From positions 1-40,645 of IMG/VR virus record IMGVR_UViG_3300044699_000087: a DNA stretch of 40,645 nt; one strand, given 5' to 3'. Position 1 is the stretch's first letter, and each line of letters opens with the position of its first letter. Below are positions 17,871 to 24,940 of this stretch, piece by piece. The position numbers and the translations under genes were made by a program. The stretch is from a virus. The notes beneath the pieces are model-generated. The model did no database searches and had not been told where the DNA came from. It saw nothing but the letters and a program-made list of their open reading frames with translations.

Positions 17871-18226
17871 GTCGTGGTCTCCTGGGGTTGCGGGGCGACA
17901 GTGGCCCAGCCGGGCGTGTCAGTGGGACTGATCAGACCGGCGTCGACCATCTCCTGACGCAGGGCGTCACGTCCCTCGTCGGTGATCTCCCAGCACCAGG
18001 CGTTGGTCTGCGACCGGCCGAGGCGCCTTGCCAGCCCCTTGTCGGCCAGGGAGCGCAGGACGTTGGCCGAGCGCTCCCCCTCCTTGATCGGACGGCGCTG
18101 GTGCGGCGCCACGTCTTCGAGGAAGGCGACCCGCTCGGCCACCTCCTGCGTGGACATCGGCGCCTCGTCACGGCGCTCGCGGCCGCGGCACAGGGCCACG
18201 AGGTGTCGGCGTTGGACTGGTCCCAT
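17867..18226 (-). CDS. Winged-helix DNA-binding protein
   Basis: This is 119 residues from the ATG at 18226 (overlapping the upstream stop). Residues about 22-85 look like a winged helix: STQEVAERVAFLEDVAP, then ERSANVLRSLADKGLARRLG, then wing strands TNAWCWEITDEGRDALRQEM. This resembles MarR/PadR-like or phage wHTH proteins in which 'LADKGLVRR...WEITDEGR' is typical. It may regulate the leftward operon. No partner or ligand is indicated. Confidence 0.7.
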   Translation of the reverse strand: MGPVQRRHLVALCRGRERRDEAPMSTQEVAERVAFLEDVAPHQRRPIKEGERSANVLRSLADKGLARRLGRSQTNAWCWEITDEGRDALRQEMVDAGLISPTDTPGWATVAPQPQETTT

Positions 18227-18672
18227 CAGGCGGTCTCCATGCTCGGGATATTGGACTCTATCAAGGTGGCCGTCATGGGTGTCGTGAGCAGGGACTTTCG
18301 CTCTCTGTAGCGCTTTGCCGCTACCGGTGGGCACGGGGCGCAGCAGCGGTCACCTCGGCTATCCCGTCGGTCCAACGGGTGGCCCGCAGGGCACCGCTCC
18401 TTGGAGGCGTTCGCCAACGCTGCGCCGTGTAGACCGGAGCGCCACAGGTCCCACACCTCGACGGGATGGAACCCGGCCTTGCACGCCCACTCGTCCGCCT
18501 GGTCCCTCGTGAGACCGAGGGCCCGGTACCGGTTCACCGACGACCGGTGGATGCGCAGCGCGACGGACAGGCCGGCGGTGTCGTCGGGCGCCAGGCCCAG
18601 CTTGCGGGCCAGCGGGGCGAGCGGGAACGGCCGCAACGTCGACGACGCCTGCTGCACCTGCATCCAGGTCAC
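18226..18672 (-). CDS. HTH protein with C-terminal Cys-rich finger
   Basis: This is a 148-residue protein. The N-terminal half (LAPLARKLGLAPDDTAGLSVALRI, HRSSVNRYRALGLTRDQADEW) looks like a helix-turn-helix that reads a codon-like hook such as 'SVNRYRALGL'. The second half has ERCPAGHPLDRRDSRGDRCC and APC before a basic KRYRERKS tail, a C-x-x-G-H...C...C finger common in phage DNA-binding or HNH-like miniproteins. No HNH catalytic His is evident, so I call it DNA-binding only. Confidence 0.65.
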   Translation of the reverse strand: MTWMQVQQASSTLRPFPLAPLARKLGLAPDDTAGLSVALRIHRSSVNRYRALGLTRDQADEWACKAGFHPVEVWDLWRSGLHGAALANASKERCPAGHPLDRRDSRGDRCCAPCPPVAAKRYRERKSLLTTPMTATLIESNIPSMETA

Positions 18673-18863
18673 GTGCCCTCGATGCGGTAGATGCCCATCC
18701 CGCGGTGCGTGTAGGTGTCGACCACGAAGTCGGGCCGGAACGGGTCACCAGCGGCGAGGTTGATGGGCAGCAGCCGCGGGACGTTGAGCCGTGGCGGCGG
18801 CGGGTCCGGCACGGTCACCCGCTTGACGATCTCCAGCTCCCGTCCGAACAACGTCACCTCCAT
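18669..18863 (-). CDS. Hypothetical protein (64 aa)
   Basis: This is a 64-residue protein from the ATG at 18863. It begins MEVTLFGRELEIVKRVTVPD, has a Pro-rich turn (PPPPRLNVPRLLP) and ends VDTYTHRGMGIYRIEG. Its start and the 12 bases before it lie in one copy of a 30-bp direct repeat that also covers the start of the next gene upstream, so the two proteins share a MxVTLF start. The fold is probably beta. Function is unknown. Confidence 0.6.
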   Translation of the reverse strand: MEVTLFGRELEIVKRVTVPDPPPPRLNVPRLLPINLAAGDPFRPDFVVDTYTHRGMGIYRIEGT

Positions 18864-18875
18864 CACACGGCCTCC
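18846..18875. repeat. 30-bp direct repeat, copy 1
   Basis: Matches 19061-19090 at 29 of 30 positions by eye. It covers the last codons and stop of the upstream gene, the junction, and the first five or so codons of the gene at 18669-18863. The unit begins GAACAACGTCACC and ends ACGGCCTCC on the plus strand. Confidence 0.85.
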
Positions 18876-19081
18876 CGCCACCGACCGGGCGACCCATCCC
18901 GCCGAACCCCTGGGGCTCGACGAGCGGTCAGCGGCCATGCCCCGGGACAGACGGGCCCGACCGGTCGGGCCGGATACCGCACGAGCCGGCGCCTGATCCT
19001 GCGGCAGCCGCCTGAGTGGCCGAGCGGCCGCCATGGCCACTGGCACCGCGGGCACCGGCTGAACAACGTCACCCCCATCAC
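18863..19081 (-). CDS. Possible zinc-finger miniprotein in a repeat-flanked cassette
   Basis: This frame encodes about 71 residues from the ATG near 19078. Its first 30 residues, VTLFSRCPRCQWPWRP and HSGGC, give a Cys-Cys-His-Cys finger. The rest is Arg-rich and may be less constrained. The whole frame lies between two copies of a 30-bp repeat, and its last codons (EAV stop) come from the repeat, exactly as at the end of the terminase small subunit gene. It may be a recent small insertion. Coding status is moderate. Confidence 0.5.
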   Translation of the reverse strand: MMGVTLFSRCPRCQWPWRPLGHSGGCRRIRRRLVRYPARPVGPVCPGAWPLTARRAPGVRRDGSPGRWREAV

Positions 19082-19090
19082 ACGGCCTCC
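19061..19090. repeat. 30-bp direct repeat, copy 2
   Basis: Second copy, 215 bp from the first, covering the terminase small subunit stop and the start of the small finger ORF. The two copies allow exact gain or loss of one gene-sized cassette by recombination without disturbing the flanking genes. Confidence 0.85.
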
Positions 19091-19626
19091 ACCATCTCCA
19101 GGGCGCCCCGTGCCGCGGCACGCACCTCCGGCGCATCCGGGTCCAACCCCAACGCCGCAGCGAACCGCTGCAACACACCAGCGATCTGCGCGCCCATCTG
19201 CTCAGCCACACGCACCTGCCGCTCCTCCACCCCAGCGTCCAACGCCAGCTTGGCGGTGCGGCCAGCCAACGTCACCCACCTCTCGTACACCACCGTCTCC
19301 ACGCCCTTGGGCATGTCGTCGGCGTCCAGGCCCGACACCATCGCCCCCAACACGGCGACCATGGCGTAACAGCGGTGGACCTGTTCGAGCAGGATGTCGG
19401 TCGTCGAACGGCCCGCAGCCTCGACTTCGAGGTCGGCGAGCAGGGGCCCGATGCGGCCCTGGACGTCAGCGGCCTGCAAGCGGCGTTGGGCGGCGGCCCT
19501 CACGGCCGGGATGCCGCCGCCGTGGATCTTGCATACCGTCCCACCTGGGATCGCGGCGCGTTTGCATCGCTCGCCGGACTGTTTCGACTTGGCTGTGCAG
19601 CGACGCGACTCATCCATGACAGACAC
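19078..19626 (-). CDS. Terminase small subunit (probable)
   Basis: This is a 182-residue protein with an N-terminal zinc knuckle (RRCTAKSKQSGERCKRAAI, GTVCKIHGGG), a signature of small terminase-type proteins in actinophages. Helices follow (RAAAQRRLQAADVQG, TDILLEQVHRCYAMVAVLGA, ERQVRVAEQMGAQIAGVLQRF). The subunit would recognise the packaging site and stimulate the large subunit. The start is GTG at 19626; an in-frame ATG lies three codons on. About 2 kb of small genes separates it from the large subunit. Some databases leave this family as hypothetical. Confidence 0.7.
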   Translation of the reverse strand: MSVMDESRRCTAKSKQSGERCKRAAIPGGTVCKIHGGGIPAVRAAAQRRLQAADVQGRIGPLLADLEVEAAGRSTTDILLEQVHRCYAMVAVLGAMVSGLDADDMPKGVETVVYERWVTLAGRTAKLALDAGVEERQVRVAEQMGAQIAGVLQRFAAALGLDPDAPEVRAAARGALEMVEAV

Positions 19627-19653
19627 TGAGAGTGGTCGGGTCCATGAGATGCG

Positions 19654-20145
19654 TCATGCCGTCCCCTGGTGGGCACGCGGCTGGTCGTCGGGGTCGTGGC
19701 CCCAGTCGGGGTGGTCCATGGCGTCGCCTTCGTCGACAACAGCGACGTGGTGGTCGACGAGCTGGTGGTGGCCTGCCCCGGGGATGTGGATGGTGAGGGC
19801 GGTGTAGTCGCCGTGTTCGCTGCCGAAGTCTTCGGCGTCGGTGACGTGGCCGTGGAGGCTGGGGGCACGGAAACGCTCGATCTCGGCCCAGCCCTGTTGG
19901 ATCCGGACGCCGAGCGCGGTGTTCTGCTCGCGCAGCCGCTCGATCTCGGCCAGAGCGTCATGCAGGTCCGTGAGGCGGGCGTCGTCGGTGGGGCTGGGGC
20001 GGGCAGGCAGCAGAGCCATCACGGCGTCGGTGATGCGGGTGATTCGAGAGCCAGCATCCGCCGGCTCCCACTTGAAGACTTCGAGCACGGCCGCCATCAC
20101 CTGCTCTCGGGTGGGGCCGGGTACCGGCTGGGTGGGGTCAGGCAC
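19654..20145 (-). CDS. Hypothetical protein with coiled-coil centre (163 aa)
   Basis: This 163-residue protein has an N-terminal helix (TREQVMAAVLEVFKWEP), then a coiled coil near residues 55-95 (DLHDALAEIERLREQNTALG, RIQQGWAEIERF) and a His/Asp-rich C-terminus (IPGAGHHQLVDHHVAVVDEG, DHPDWGHDPDDQ). The His/Asp tail might bind metal. No family is recognised. It overlaps the methyltransferase gene upstream by 8 bases. Confidence 0.65.
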   Translation of the reverse strand: MPDPTQPVPGPTREQVMAAVLEVFKWEPADAGSRITRITDAVMALLPARPSPTDDARLTDLHDALAEIERLREQNTALGVRIQQGWAEIERFRAPSLHGHVTDAEDFGSEHGDYTALTIHIPGAGHHQLVDHHVAVVDEGDAMDHPDWGHDPDDQPRAHQGTA

Positions 20146-20874
20146 GAACGGCTCCGTTCATGGCGCTCAGCCGCAGAGCCGTTGCCTCGCAGTAGCTCTC
20201 GTCCAACTCGACGCCGATAGCCCGGCGGCCCTCGATCGCCGCCGCCACGAGCGTGGACCCGTGACCGGCGAACGGGTCGAGGACGGTCTCACCGAGGCAC
20301 GACGATGACTCGATCAGCTGACGGAGCAAGAAGACCGGCTTCGCTGTCGGGTGCGGCTTGAACCGGTCCTCCATCTGGCCGGCGTTCGGTCGTGGCACCC
20401 GGATGACGCTCTGTCGTCTCAGCCGGGCAGCAAGCCGTCCGTCGCCACGCTTGCGTCCGGACGGGCGGGAGACGTAGACGCCGAAGGTGATCGGTTCCCA
20501 GCTCGGACCCCACGGACAAGTGAGGTCACCCGAGCCGAGCATCTCCTTGTCCCACACCAACTCACAGGTGCCGCCGATGGGCAGGTCGGTGAGCGCGGGT
20601 CGCCCGAAGATGTAGAGATGACGCTGCTCCCGGATGAGGGGAGCAGCGAGAGTGATCGCCTCTCGGATCAGGACGTCAGCGGTGTCGTCGTCACCAGCGA
20701 TCCAGGGAGGGCGTTCACTCGGCGCCCGCTGCGGAACCCGACCCCGTAGGGCGGGTCCGTCACCAAGAGATCGACCGAGTCCCGTGCGAGCAACGGCAGG
20801 ACCTCGCGGCAGTCGCCGTGGTAGAGCACCACCGTGCCGTCGTCGAAGTACGGGGTCGGCTCAGGGCTGGCCAT
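20138..20874 (-). CDS. DNA methyltransferase, DPPY type
   Basis: This is about 245 residues with one base added to the CCC run near 20714, which gives VNAPPWIAGDDD. Motif IV is DPPY at residues 40-43 (LLVTDPPYGVGF). Motif I, DPFAGHGST, is near the C-terminus, followed by RRAIGVELDESYCE, which binds S-adenosylmethionine. This order is that of beta-class N6-adenine or N4-cytosine methyltransferases; DPPY favours adenine. No restriction enzyme is adjacent, so it is an orphan that could protect phage DNA. The middle contains a target-recognition-like part, RRQSVIRVPRPNAGQ. Confidence 0.85.
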
Positions 20875-21097
20875 CGCCGGCCACCTCGATCCCGACCAGG
20901 TCGCCGTCCTTGAACGTGGGGCGGCTCGGGGTGAGGCTCGTGGTCCACCTGCGGTACCAGACCTCGCGATTCAGGTCCACGCCAAGCACGGCAAACGGCT
21001 CCCAGCCGTCGTCGTAGAGCAGCAGCTCGATTCGGGGATCGCTGCCCCACGAGACCCGACGGATCTCCCACTTGCGGTCCGCTTCGTGGTCACTCAT
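20861..21097 (-). CDS. Hypothetical protein (78 aa)
   Basis: This is a 78-residue protein from the ATG at 21097. It is strand-rich (WEIRRVSWGSDPRIELLLYD, WEPFAVLGVDLNREVWYR) and ends in an acidic turn DGDLVGIEVAGDG. It overlaps the methyltransferase start by 14 bases. No domain is recognised. Confidence 0.65.
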   Translation of the reverse strand: MSDHEADRKWEIRRVSWGSDPRIELLLYDDGWEPFAVLGVDLNREVWYRRWTTSLTPSRPTFKDGDLVGIEVAGDGQP

Positions 21098-21245
21098 CGC
21101 CGGCCACCTCTTCGTACTCCTCGCCCCAGTCCTCACCGAGGTCGCCGGCCTCTTCGGCCTCGTTGACCCAGATCCCGCACAGGGTCTGCTCGGTCATGTG
21201 GCACAGGTCGTCGATGCAGTACAGGCCGTCACGGCATCTAGGCAT
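21090..21245 (-). CDS. Cys-rich miniprotein (51 aa)
   Basis: A 51-residue protein with four Cys and one His in MPRCRDGLYCIDDLCHMTEQ and TLCG, followed by an acidic tail EAGDLGEDWGEEYEEV. The spacing suits one bound zinc. I recall similar 'C..C..DDLCH....LCG' miniproteins in actinophages. Function is unknown. It overlaps both neighbours by 8 bases. Confidence 0.7.
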   Translation of the reverse strand: MPRCRDGLYCIDDLCHMTEQTLCGIWVNEAEEAGDLGEDWGEEYEEVAGDE

Positions 21246-21789
21246 CGTCGGCCACCTCCGTCGGCTGGTCGGCCCAGCGCCAGCGGTACAGGTCGCCGTT
21301 CGGTGCCTCGTAGGTCTGGCCCACCGGCAGGCCGGGGTCGGCGGCGAACAGCTTCCAGTGGGCGTGGTCGGGCAGGTCCCACCACGTGGCGCCATGGTCC
21401 TTGCTGATCTGGACGAGACGTGGACGCTGGTCCTCGTTCGGCTGGTCGGTGGCCCGGTGGGGGTCGTGCCACGCTGCACCGCAGCCACGGGCACCTTCCC
21501 CGCCGCACTCGGGGCAACGGTCGGTGGCCCGGACGACACGCACACGGGTACCGGGCGGGTCGTCGAACCGCTGGAACACCATCGACATCTCGGTGCCGTC
21601 GCTTCGGTAGGTGCCGCTCGGACCTGTCGGGCCTTCCCAGACGACGTGGTCGGTGGTGGGTTGGGCTCGGGCGGCCAACGCATCACGGAGGGCGTCGGCT
21701 CGGGCGTCGAGCTGGGCACCGATCGACGGGTCACTGGTCGTGAGGGCGTCGAGGAGTGCTTGGGCGGCGTCGTGGGTCGGGTCAGCCAC
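21238..21789 (-). CDS. Hypothetical protein with Cys knuckle (183 aa)
   Basis: The N-terminus (AAQALLDALTTSDPSIGAQL, RADALRDALAARAQ) is helical. The middle is strand-like (TEMSMVFQRFDDPPGTRVR). A CPECGGEGARGCG sequence near residue 92 resembles DnaJ-type zinc knuckles but with a single unit. The C-terminus has two aromatic-rich parts (GATWWDLPDHAHWKLF and GDLYRWRWADQP). It is not recognised. The next gene downstream starts inside its last codons. Confidence 0.6.
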   Translation of the reverse strand: MADPTHDAAQALLDALTTSDPSIGAQLDARADALRDALAARAQPTTDHVVWEGPTGPSGTYRSDGTEMSMVFQRFDDPPGTRVRVVRATDRCPECGGEGARGCGAAWHDPHRATDQPNEDQRPRLVQISKDHGATWWDLPDHAHWKLFAADPGLPVGQTYEAPNGDLYRWRWADQPTEVADDA

Positions 21790-21958
21790 GGTCGGTCTCC
21801 AGTCGGGCGAGATCGGATAGGAGCTGGTCGAACCGGTCGACGCTCACCAGCACGGCCACGGTCTCGTCGCCATTGACGATGGCGATCTCTTCGCCGTCCT
21901 CGACGTCTCGGAGCAGTTGCTCCCACTCGTCGTTGATCAGCGGGGTGAACTCATCCAC
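21782..21958 (-). CDS. Phd/YefM-like antitoxin-type protein
   Basis: This 58-residue protein from a GTG at 21958 has EWEQLLRDVEDGEEIAIVNG, then DETVAVLVSVDRFDQLLSDL. That matches the Phd/YefM fold (short strand-helix, then 'E.V.I...G.PVAVLVS.DRY..L'). Typical members dimerise, bind their promoter and neutralise a toxin through a C-terminal tail. The tail here is very short, and neither neighbour looks like a toxin. It may block a host toxin or act as a DNA-binding regulator. Confidence 0.7.
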   Translation of the reverse strand: MDEFTPLINDEWEQLLRDVEDGEEIAIVNGDETVAVLVSVDRFDQLLSDLARLETDRG

Positions 21959-22236
21959 GGTCGGCCTCCAGTTCGTCGAGGGCACGCCGCTCGTCGTCGC
22001 TCATGGGTTCGGCCTGGATGCCCCACTGCAAGGGCAACTGGCGCCACCACTCGTTCTTGACGAGGTCTCGGCCCCCACCCGTCCCGGTAGCGGCGGGCGA
22101 CGGAGCGCATGGCCTCGTAGCGGGCCTGCCAGCCCTCGGCGTCGAGCCGGTAGCGCTCGCGCTGGTCGCTGAGGCGGTCGATGTCCCGCTCGTGGGCGCT
22201 CGGCCCGGTGCCGGGTGTCCGGTACACGCCGGCCAT
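21951..22236 (-). CDS. Small coiled-coil protein (frameshift repaired)
   Basis: This is about 94 residues when one G is removed from the run of five near 22074. It starts MAGVYRTPGTGPSAHERDID, with a helical charged middle (RERYRLDAEGWQARYEAMRS) and an ending KNEWWRQLPLQWG then ERRALDELEADRG. Its ATG overlaps the upstream stop (TGATG) and its stop overlaps the antitoxin-like gene. The unrepaired frame runs into Arg-rich shadow sequence. Function is unknown. Confidence 0.55.
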
Positions 22237-22589
22237 CACGCCGGGCCCAGTGAGGCGGCGACCGTCGAGAGGACGGGGATGCGCCCGTCGGGCCCGGTGC
22301 GTGCCTGGCGGAACACCTTCGGTGCGGGCGGGTCGGGGAACACGGCTCGGCCGATCTCGTTGTATGGGAGCGGCCCGCGGGATCGTCGCGGATTCCTGGC
22401 CCGGTAGGTCCAGGTCTCGGTGTCGTCGGGCTGGTCGAGCCAGGCGGGCCGCTCGAGCGGGGTGACGTCGGTGGTGGGGGGCCGGATGGCGATGCGGGGT
22501 GTGGGCCGGGTGGGCCGGTCGTGGAGGATGGCGACGCAGATGAGGACGCCGATGGCGGCGAGGACGTCGTAGGCGAGCAGGGGGTTCAC
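22236..22589 (-). CDS. Membrane-anchored hypothetical protein (117 aa)
   Basis: The N-terminal ~20 residues (LLAYDVLAAIGVLICVAIL) form a hydrophobic membrane anchor. The rest is Pro/Arg-rich and polar (RPTRPTPRIAIRPPTTDV, WTYRARNPRRSRG) and would be cytoplasmic or external depending on topology. It starts at GTG 22589 overlapping the upstream gene. No homologous family was recognised. Confidence 0.6.
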   Translation of the reverse strand: MNPLLAYDVLAAIGVLICVAILHDRPTRPTPRIAIRPPTTDVTPLERPAWLDQPDDTETWTYRARNPRRSRGPLPYNEIGRAVFPDPPAPKVFRQARTGPDGRIPVLSTVAASLGPA

Positions 22590-22939
22590 GGGGTGCTCCG
22601 TTCAGAGGCGTCCAGCTCGTCGAGCAGGGCGTAGACCTCGTCGACCGTGCGGCCGTCGACGTCGTTCCAGTCGGCGACGTAGTTGACCCAGTCGCCGTAC
22701 TCGCTCGTGAACCCCGTCGCCCTGACGGCCTCACCGATGGAGCGCAGGTGCACGTCGTCGGCGGCCTCGTCGGGGCTGTCGGTGACAGCGGTGTTGACGG
22801 CTCCAACAAGGCAGACTGGGCCGTCGACCAGGGACTTGGCGTACTCAGCGGACGTGTCCCACCGCACGTACGAGCCCTGGTGCCAGCCGCGGCGCTGGAT
22901 CTCGGCCTTGGCCTGCGCCCAGATCGTCGGGTCGGGCAT
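22586..22939 (-). CDS. DUF6197-like phage protein
   Basis: This 117-residue protein has the pattern of a widespread phage/actinobacterial family of unknown function: IWAQAKAEIQRRGWHQGSYV, then PVCLVGAVNTAVTD, then WNDVDGRTVDEVYALLDEL at the end. The 'P.C..GA...A' and 'WND...RT..EV...L' blocks are the hallmarks. Biochemical function is unknown. ATG at 22939 overlaps the upstream stop. Confidence 0.75.
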   Translation of the reverse strand: MPDPTIWAQAKAEIQRRGWHQGSYVRWDTSAEYAKSLVDGPVCLVGAVNTAVTDSPDEAADDVHLRSIGEAVRATGFTSEYGDWVNYVADWNDVDGRTVDEVYALLDELDASERSTP

Positions 22940-23799
22940 CACGCACCGTCCTCGTGTTCGGCGGCCATCGCCGCGGCGTAGCAGGCGTCGCAGAGGAACC
23001 TGACCTCGGTGACTTCGGACCCGTCGGGGTCGAGGTGGTGCTCGGCGACGCCGCCACCAGCGCGGGCGCCGCACTCGGCGCACACCTGGCCGAGGTCGTC
23101 GGTCCCGGGCAGCGAGTCGAGGGCGCGGCGCATGCGGTCGTGGTCGACCTGGGGGATGCCGTGGTCGACGATGGAGCGGAGGTTCGTCAGGACGCCCACG
23201 GCTCGTTCGCGGCTCTCGCCGCGGGCGGCCGGGTCGATGCTCAGCCCGTCGGCCTCGGAGCGCAGGCACACGGGGCAGACGTCTTCGATGGGGCGCCCGA
23301 GGCAGTGCTCGCAGACGGCGTCCTGCGTCCATCGGCAGGTCACGACGTTGTCGTCGAGCGTCAGGCGGTCGGTGCGGGGCAGCTCGAACGGTGTGCGGGC
23401 GCAGCATCGGGTCACGCCGCTGCTGTAGTCGTCGGGCGCCCAGTGCACGATGGAGTCGGCGTCCTGGTCGTACAGCTCGGGTCCGCCGGGCCAGCGCTCG
23501 TAGTCCCAGCCGACGGCCCGTGTGCCCGCGGCGGGGCTGATGGGGCCGACGGCGGCGAGGTCGTCGCGGGACTCCGAGCCGTTCCACGCGGCGAGGCGGG
23601 CACGGCACGCTTCGAGCTCGGCCCGCAGCTTGGCGGTCGACACGTAGACGCAGGAGGCCGTGAGGCACCCCCAGAACGACACCTGTGCCGTTCCGAGGGG
23701 CCAGCGGTCCGCGAGTAGCCACCAGGCGCCGAAACCGACGAGGAAGGCGCACAGGGCGACGAGGGCCATGCCTGCGGTCCAGTTGCGGGGTCGGGTCAT
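22939..23799 (-). CDS. Membrane protein with C-terminal zinc-binding domains (286 aa)
   Basis: Two hydrophobic segments lie at about residues 10-28 (MALVALCAFLVGFGAWWLL) and 38-55. Beyond residue 60 the protein is soluble, with Cys pairs CEHC/CPVC near residues 163-178 and CAEC/CDAC near 240-272. The likely topology is an N-terminal membrane hairpin with a cytoplasmic double zinc domain. It could tether a host or phage factor to the membrane. I recognise no family. The reading frame is intact. Confidence 0.65.
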   Translation of the reverse strand: MTRPRNWTAGMALVALCAFLVGFGAWWLLADRWPLGTAQVSFWGCLTASCVYVSTAKLRAELEACRARLAAWNGSESRDDLAAVGPISPAAGTRAVGWDYERWPGGPELYDQDADSIVHWAPDDYSSGVTRCCARTPFELPRTDRLTLDDNVVTCRWTQDAVCEHCLGRPIEDVCPVCLRSEADGLSIDPAARGESRERAVGVLTNLRSIVDHGIPQVDHDRMRRALDSLPGTDDLGQVCAECGARAGGGVAEHHLDPDGSEVTEVRFLCDACYAAAMAAEHEDGA

Positions 23800-23975
23800 C
23801 GGAGATCCTTCACGTACTCGCGGAGCCAGATCAGGGCGCTGTAGGTGGCGCCGAACAGGGTGGCCGACGGGATGAACGGGTGGGGGCCGCCCGGCTCGAT
23901 CAGAGTGACCTCCAGCAGGACCAGCGAGCCGAGAGCGGCGGTGATGGACAGGGCGAGCATGGCGAGGGCGGCCAT
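23796..23975 (-). CDS. Small membrane protein (59 aa)
   Basis: A 59-residue protein with a long first membrane segment (ALAMLALSITAALGSLVLLE) and a weaker second (SATLFGATYSALIWL) before a basic-acidic tail REYVKDLR. Short two-segment proteins of this size are typical of phage membrane miniproteins and holin-like factors, but it is far from the endolysin gene. It overlaps both neighbours. Confidence 0.65.
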   Translation of the reverse strand: MAALAMLALSITAALGSLVLLEVTLIEPGGPHPFIPSATLFGATYSALIWLREYVKDLR

Positions 23976-24115
23976 CAGATCAGTCCGTCGTCTTCGTGGG
24001 GCCACTGCGGGAGCGTGGCGTCGATGCGGGTGATGCGGCGGCCGAGCCGGTACCCGGCGACGAAGGCGAGCGGGAACGTCGTGGCGAACCCGAGAGCGAA
24101 GGCGAGCACGTTCAC
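23975..24115 (-). CDS. Small membrane protein (46 aa)
   Basis: This 46-residue protein from a GTG at 24115 begins VLAFALGFATTFPLAFVAG, a single membrane segment, followed by YRLGRRITRIDATLPQW and an acidic tail. It overlaps the upstream stop by GTGA and the downstream ATG at 23975. Likely a single-pass inner membrane miniprotein of unknown role. Confidence 0.6.
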   Translation of the reverse strand: MNVLAFALGFATTFPLAFVAGYRLGRRITRIDATLPQWPHEDDGLI

Positions 24116-24369
24116 GACGCACCGTCGCAGGCGCACGGGCCGGCGAAGCCCTTGCACTGCCAGATCCCGGTGTCGAGGTCGTAGCCCCACTCGGGCGTGT
24201 CCTCGCCTATGAGGCCGCGGAGCATGATCTCGCAGCCCTCGCCCTTCTCGTCGCCGCCGGGGTGCCACCCGGCGTCGTGGTCGACGGTGCAGCGGGCGCA
24301 GAGCTGGGCGCGCAGCATGTCGCCCATCGTCCCGTTCGAGGGGCGGGTGCCCCACTCGGTGGCCATCAC
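24112..24369 (-). CDS. Cys-rich hypothetical protein (85 aa)
   Basis: The protein has MLRAQLCARCTVDHDAGWHP, then GEGCEIMLRGLIGED and a final CKGFAGPCACDG. The 'RAQLC.RC..DHD......GDGCEI..R' layout is familiar from small actinophage proteins that probably bind one zinc. It is part of the ATGA-linked chain that begins at the 24.9 kb promoter. Function is unknown. Confidence 0.7.
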   Translation of the reverse strand: MMATEWGTRPSNGTMGDMLRAQLCARCTVDHDAGWHPGGDEKGEGCEIMLRGLIGEDTPEWGYDLDTGIWQCKGFAGPCACDGAS

Positions 24370-24890
24370 CGGGCCGCCTGGGCGAACGGGGCGAACAGGT
24401 CGGCTTCGGTGGTCTCGGGCTGGGGGGCGATGGCGGCCATCGTGGTCCGGTAGCCGGCGCTGTCCCGCGGGGAGCGCTGGGCCTTCTGGCGGTCCCAGGC
24501 GGCGGCGCTGTCGCTACCCGGCTCGAACGGGTTCTCGGGGTGGTCGGCGAGGATGCGAACCAGCTCCGGCACGGAGGTCTCAGTGACGGCCGCGACCTGG
24601 GCGGTGGGGGCGACGAACGTGGGGTAGGCCTCGGCCACGGCGTCAGCGTCGTTGTCGGCGGCGATGAGCAGGCCGAGGATGCGGGCCACGGCGTCGATCG
24701 TGGCCTGCGAGTTGGGGGCGTGGACCTTGCGGCCCGCCTCGATGCTGGCCAGCTCGGCGACCATCGACCAGCCCGCGGCGGGCAGCTCGAGGGCGTTGAC
24801 GACGGTGGCGCCGTGGGCGTGCAGGACAGCGGCGAGGGCCTGGGCCTTCGCGTTGCGGGCTCGGGCTTCGTGGGTGGTGGCGGTCTCCAT
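24366..24890 (-). CDS. Hypothetical protein, first gene of the leftward operon (174 aa)
   Basis: The ATG at 24890 lies 7 nt after a TAAGTT -10 box, so the mRNA is probably leaderless and this is the first gene of the long leftward block. The N-terminal half is helical and Ala-rich (EARARNAKAQALAAVLHAHG, QATIDAVARILGLLIA); the rest includes VPELVRILADHPENPFEPG. It does not match a DNA-binding family I know. An alternative ATG at 24911 would fall inside the promoter and is unlikely. Confidence 0.65.
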   Translation of the reverse strand: METATTHEARARNAKAQALAAVLHAHGATVVNALELPAAGWSMVAELASIEAGRKVHAPNSQATIDAVARILGLLIAADNDADAVAEAYPTFVAPTAQVAAVTETSVPELVRILADHPENPFEPGSDSAAAWDRQKAQRSPRDSAGYRTTMAAIAPQPETTEADLFAPFAQAAR

Positions 24891-24897
24891 GCGGAAC

Positions 24898-24926
24898 AAC
24901 TTACCTTGCATCCCCAGCGATTGCAA
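24898..24926 (-). promoter_or_regulatory. Leftward promoter, leaderless type
   Basis: On the minus strand there is TTGCAA (24926-24921), a 17-bp spacer, and TAAGTT (24903-24898); the ATG at 24890 begins 7 nt after the -10 box. The spacing fits a sigma-70/SigA-type promoter with transcription starting at or next to the start codon. Confidence 0.65.
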
Positions 24927-24934
24927 GCTACTCT
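24906..24934 (+). promoter_or_regulatory. Rightward promoter, leaderless type
   Basis: On the plus strand there is TTGCAT (24906-24911), a 17-bp spacer, and TACTCT (24929-24934); the ATG at 24941 follows after 6 nt. It overlaps the leftward promoter. TTGCA occurs three times (24906, 24921, 24935) at 14-15 bp steps, which may also be a regulator's binding sites. Confidence 0.65.
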
Positions 24935-24940
24935 TTGCAC

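Noticed and set aside
24891-24911. Alternative ATG at 24911 for the first leftward gene
   Set aside because: It would lie within the promoter spacer, upstream of the -10 box, so it could not be on the predicted transcript.
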